Part shown: positions 62,335-64,000 of the stretch, one piece after another
Layout of the letters: every line of letters begins with the position of its first letter
Numbering within the stretch: position 1 is the stretch's first letter
Origin: CBDDCA01 sp965218205
GTDB taxonomy: Bacteria > Spirochaetota > Spirochaetia > WTKD01 > G963693115
NCBI GenBank assembly: GCA_965218205.1
Contig: OZ244590.1
Location: 496,001 to 560,000, forward strand
DNA: 64,000 nucleotides
Reading direction: 5' to 3'
Notes under the pieces: generated by a model
Seen by the model: the letters and a program-made list of their open reading frames with translations, nothing else
Told to the model about the DNA's origin: nothing
Databases searched by the model: none
Position numbers and translations under genes: made by a program

Positions 62335-63303
62335 ATGAATAAAAAATATATACGATTGATTGTCTTTTTTTGTATAGTAGCCATAGTAGGTGATACTCTG
62401 CCTGTATTTGCACGTGCAAATAGAGAACGTACAGAAGGTCCCGATACTATTGGAGTATTGCTCCCTAGTCAAAGAGAAAGATTGTGGGTACAGTTAAAGG
62501 ATAGCTTTACAAATACTGATATTACTGATAATACACAGCTTAGATTTTTTTATTCTGATATGGATGTTGTGTTGCAAGAAGAACAATTAAATGATGCACT
62601 TTTACAAGATATGAAAGTTCTTATTATTGCTCCTGTTGATGATATAAGTGTTGGGAGAGTGCTTAATAAATCAAGGTATCTTCCACTAAAAGTAGTATCA
62701 ATAAAGATATTACCGCTTAATACAAATACCGTAGAGTATTTTATTGGCTATAATTATTTTGGTGTTGGCAGCATACTTGCCAAGCATATAAAAGTATTTC
62801 GCGATTATGAAAATATCTTGTTTATTTCTGACGGTAACGGAACAGCCGAACAAATATTAGAAGGCATAGTGGAAGAAAAAGTGTTAGTAGATCCATATAT
62901 GGTACAACAGACATTGAATAATAGTATACAAAAACAAATTAAAAGTATACTGTATCCGTATATAACAAGTAATGTGATAGTAATAAGCGATGTACCCTAT
63001 ATACTTGACACAGTCGATATATATTTTGAAGAACAGTCAAAAACCAATGTGCTGTTTGCTGGTGTAGGAAGTTCTGGCAGAACATATAGTCGTTTTCAAA
63101 AGCAACAACAGATTGTGAGTGTATTGGAAGATACTGATGAGTTAGCACATACTTCTACAGAAGTTGCCATTGCATTGTTTAATAAGAAGAAAGCAGCTCA
63201 TCAAGAATTAGTATATAATGGCAAGAAGAAAGTACGAACAATATATCTTGATCCTGTCATTGTAACTGACAAAAATTATGAAAATATATTGATGTATAAA
63301 TAA
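62335..63303 (+). CDS. Orphan sugar-binding protein (type I periplasmic)
   Basis: 322 residues from ATG 62335. A signal peptide precedes RANRERTEGPDTIGVLLPSQRER. The fold resembles xylose/ribose-type binding proteins: VLIIAPVDDISVGRVLNKS, NTVEYFIGYNYFGVGSILAKHI and ENILFISDGNGTAEQILEG, but it is divergent. No ATPase or permease is next to it in the window. It may act with an importer elsewhere, or as a chemosensory binding protein. The next gene is a Gfo/Idh/MocA oxidoreductase. Confidence 0.75.
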   Translation: MNKKYIRLIVFFCIVAIVGDTLPVFARANRERTEGPDTIGVLLPSQRERLWVQLKDSFTNTDITDNTQLRFFYSDMDVVLQEEQLNDALLQDMKVLIIAPVDDISVGRVLNKSRYLPLKVVSIKILPLNTNTVEYFIGYNYFGVGSILAKHIKVFRDYENILFISDGNGTAEQILEGIVEEKVLVDPYMVQQTLNNSIQKQIKSILYPYITSNVIVISDVPYILDTVDIYFEEQSKTNVLFAGVGSSGRTYSRFQKQQQIVSVLEDTDELAHTSTEVAIALFNKKKAAHQELVYNGKKKVRTIYLDPVIVTDKNYENILMYK

Positions 63304-63374
63304 TAACAATTTATATTGTTTTTCATTATACTGTAAGTAGGAAGTTTTGAATAAGAAGACATAAAGGTAATTAT

Positions 63375-64000
63375 ATGAATTCTGTTACGTTTGGTGTTAT
63401 TGGTTTTGCAAAGATAGCAAAGGAACATGTTATTCCCGCGATACAAAATGGAAGAAACTGTAATGTATACGCTATTGCAAGTCGTGGAAAGAATACAGAT
63501 TTGTTACAATATGCAAAGAAGCATGGTATCTCTAAAGTATACGAGAGCTACGAGGAGTTATTGCAAGATAAAAACATTGATGCAATATACAATCCTTTGC
63601 CCAACCATATGCATGTAGATTGGAGTATGAAAGCAATAGAACATGGAAAGCATGTATTATGCGAAAAACCTCTTGGACTAAATGTAAAAAACATACAGCC
63701 TCTTGTAGCACAGGCAAAACAACATCCCTCTCTTAAAGTAATGGAAGCATTTATGTATCGTTTTCATCCACAGTGGATAAAAGTCCTTGCGCTAGTAGAG
63801 GAAGGGAGGATAGGGAAAGTAAAACATATAGAAACAGTATTTTCTTATTATAATGATGCTCCCGAAAATATTCGTAATAAGAAAGAGTATGGCGGAGGTG
63901 CTTTATATGATATAGGCTGTTATGGTATCTCTGTAGCACGCACTATACTAAAAGAGAATCCTAAAAAAGCAATAGGAACATTTTTAGTTGATAAAATCTT
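63375..64000 (+). CDS. Gfo/Idh/MocA-family oxidoreductase, 3' end cut by window edge
   Basis: 208 residues are visible and the frame is open at the window end. NAD-binding start VTFGVIGFAKIAKEHVIPAI, the family's NPLPNHMHVDWSMKAIEHGKH and CEKPLGLN with the catalytic-site Lys, and GGGALYDIGCYGISVAR. These enzymes oxidise or reduce sugars and inositols. AAAGG precedes the ATG. It may be co-transcribed with the binding protein 71 bases upstream. Confidence 0.93.
   Translation, partial: MNSVTFGVIGFAKIAKEHVIPAIQNGRNCNVYAIASRGKNTDLLQYAKKHGISKVYESYEELLQDKNIDAIYNPLPNHMHVDWSMKAIEHGKHVLCEKPLGLNVKNIQPLVAQAKQHPSLKVMEAFMYRFHPQWIKVLALVEEGRIGKVKHIETVFSYYNDAPENIRNKKEYGGGALYDIGCYGISVARTILKENPKKAIGTFLVDKI

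Overview
This AT-rich window (roughly two thirds A+T by eye) most likely comes from a spirochaete of the Treponema type. The best lineage clue is the gene at 981-2552, which looks like the spirochaete-restricted spiro-SPASM family. An LpoB/LPP20 lipoprotein pair, many lipoproteins with short lipoboxes, and large surface lipoproteins built from DUF285 (BspA-like) and fibronectin type III repeats agree with this. The species cannot be named from the sequence alone.

Layout, left to right. 1-3.5 kb: xseA (cut by the window edge), the spiro-SPASM gene and an overlapping glycosyltransferase-like gene. 3.5-8.5 kb: a 1675-residue FnIII/DUF285 protein whose 5' end runs through a 15-T tract and lacks a normal signal peptide. 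8.6-14.4 kb: metY, a large phosphohexomutase, an exported msrB, and the LPP20/lpoB operon. 14.47-15.69 kb: an intact IS481-like element, followed by a NYN-domain nuclease-like gene behind a hairpin leader. 16.6-24.0 kb: a divergent sugar-acid cluster. uxuA-like and rraA-like genes read left; a sugar ABC importer (binding protein, ATPase, permease), an SDR dehydrogenase and a lactonase read right. 24.1-27.2 kb: three tandem paralogous FnIII lipoproteins. 27.2-30.0 kb: envelope genes (GT32-like, CDP-alcohol phosphatidyltransferase, GT4). 30.2-35.1 kb: the complete pyruvate dehydrogenase operon pdhA-pdhB-pdhC-lpd. 35.1-38.9 kb: an AI-2E-family membrane protein, trpS, a MutY-like glycosylase without the Fe-S motif, and pdxH. 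39.0-52.2 kb: two giant paralogous DUF285 lipoproteins (1818 and 2475 residues) with duplicated promoters and terminators. 52.3-56.0 kb: a hypothetical ORF, tRNA-Met(CAU), a zinc ribbon protein, a small membrane protein and an M30-like metallopeptidase lipoprotein. 56.1-61.0 kb: a tightly overlapped operon of binding protein, dicarboxylate-type symporter, K+ channel, cyclic-nucleotide-binding protein and 2-hydroxyacid dehydrogenase. 61.1-64 kb: glucokinase, an orphan sugar-binding protein and a truncated Gfo/Idh/MocA oxidoreductase.

Three themes stand out. First, about 21 kb encodes repetitive, probably surface-exposed lipoproteins with clear signs of duplication and recombination. Second, the sugar-acid cluster could form a full import, oxidation, lactone-opening, dehydration and aldol-cleavage route. 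Third, the symporter/channel operon places a separate cyclic-nucleotide sensor next to a K+ channel. No CRISPR array, prophage or classical defence island was seen, and no gap between genes exceeds about 220 bases apart from the IS ends.
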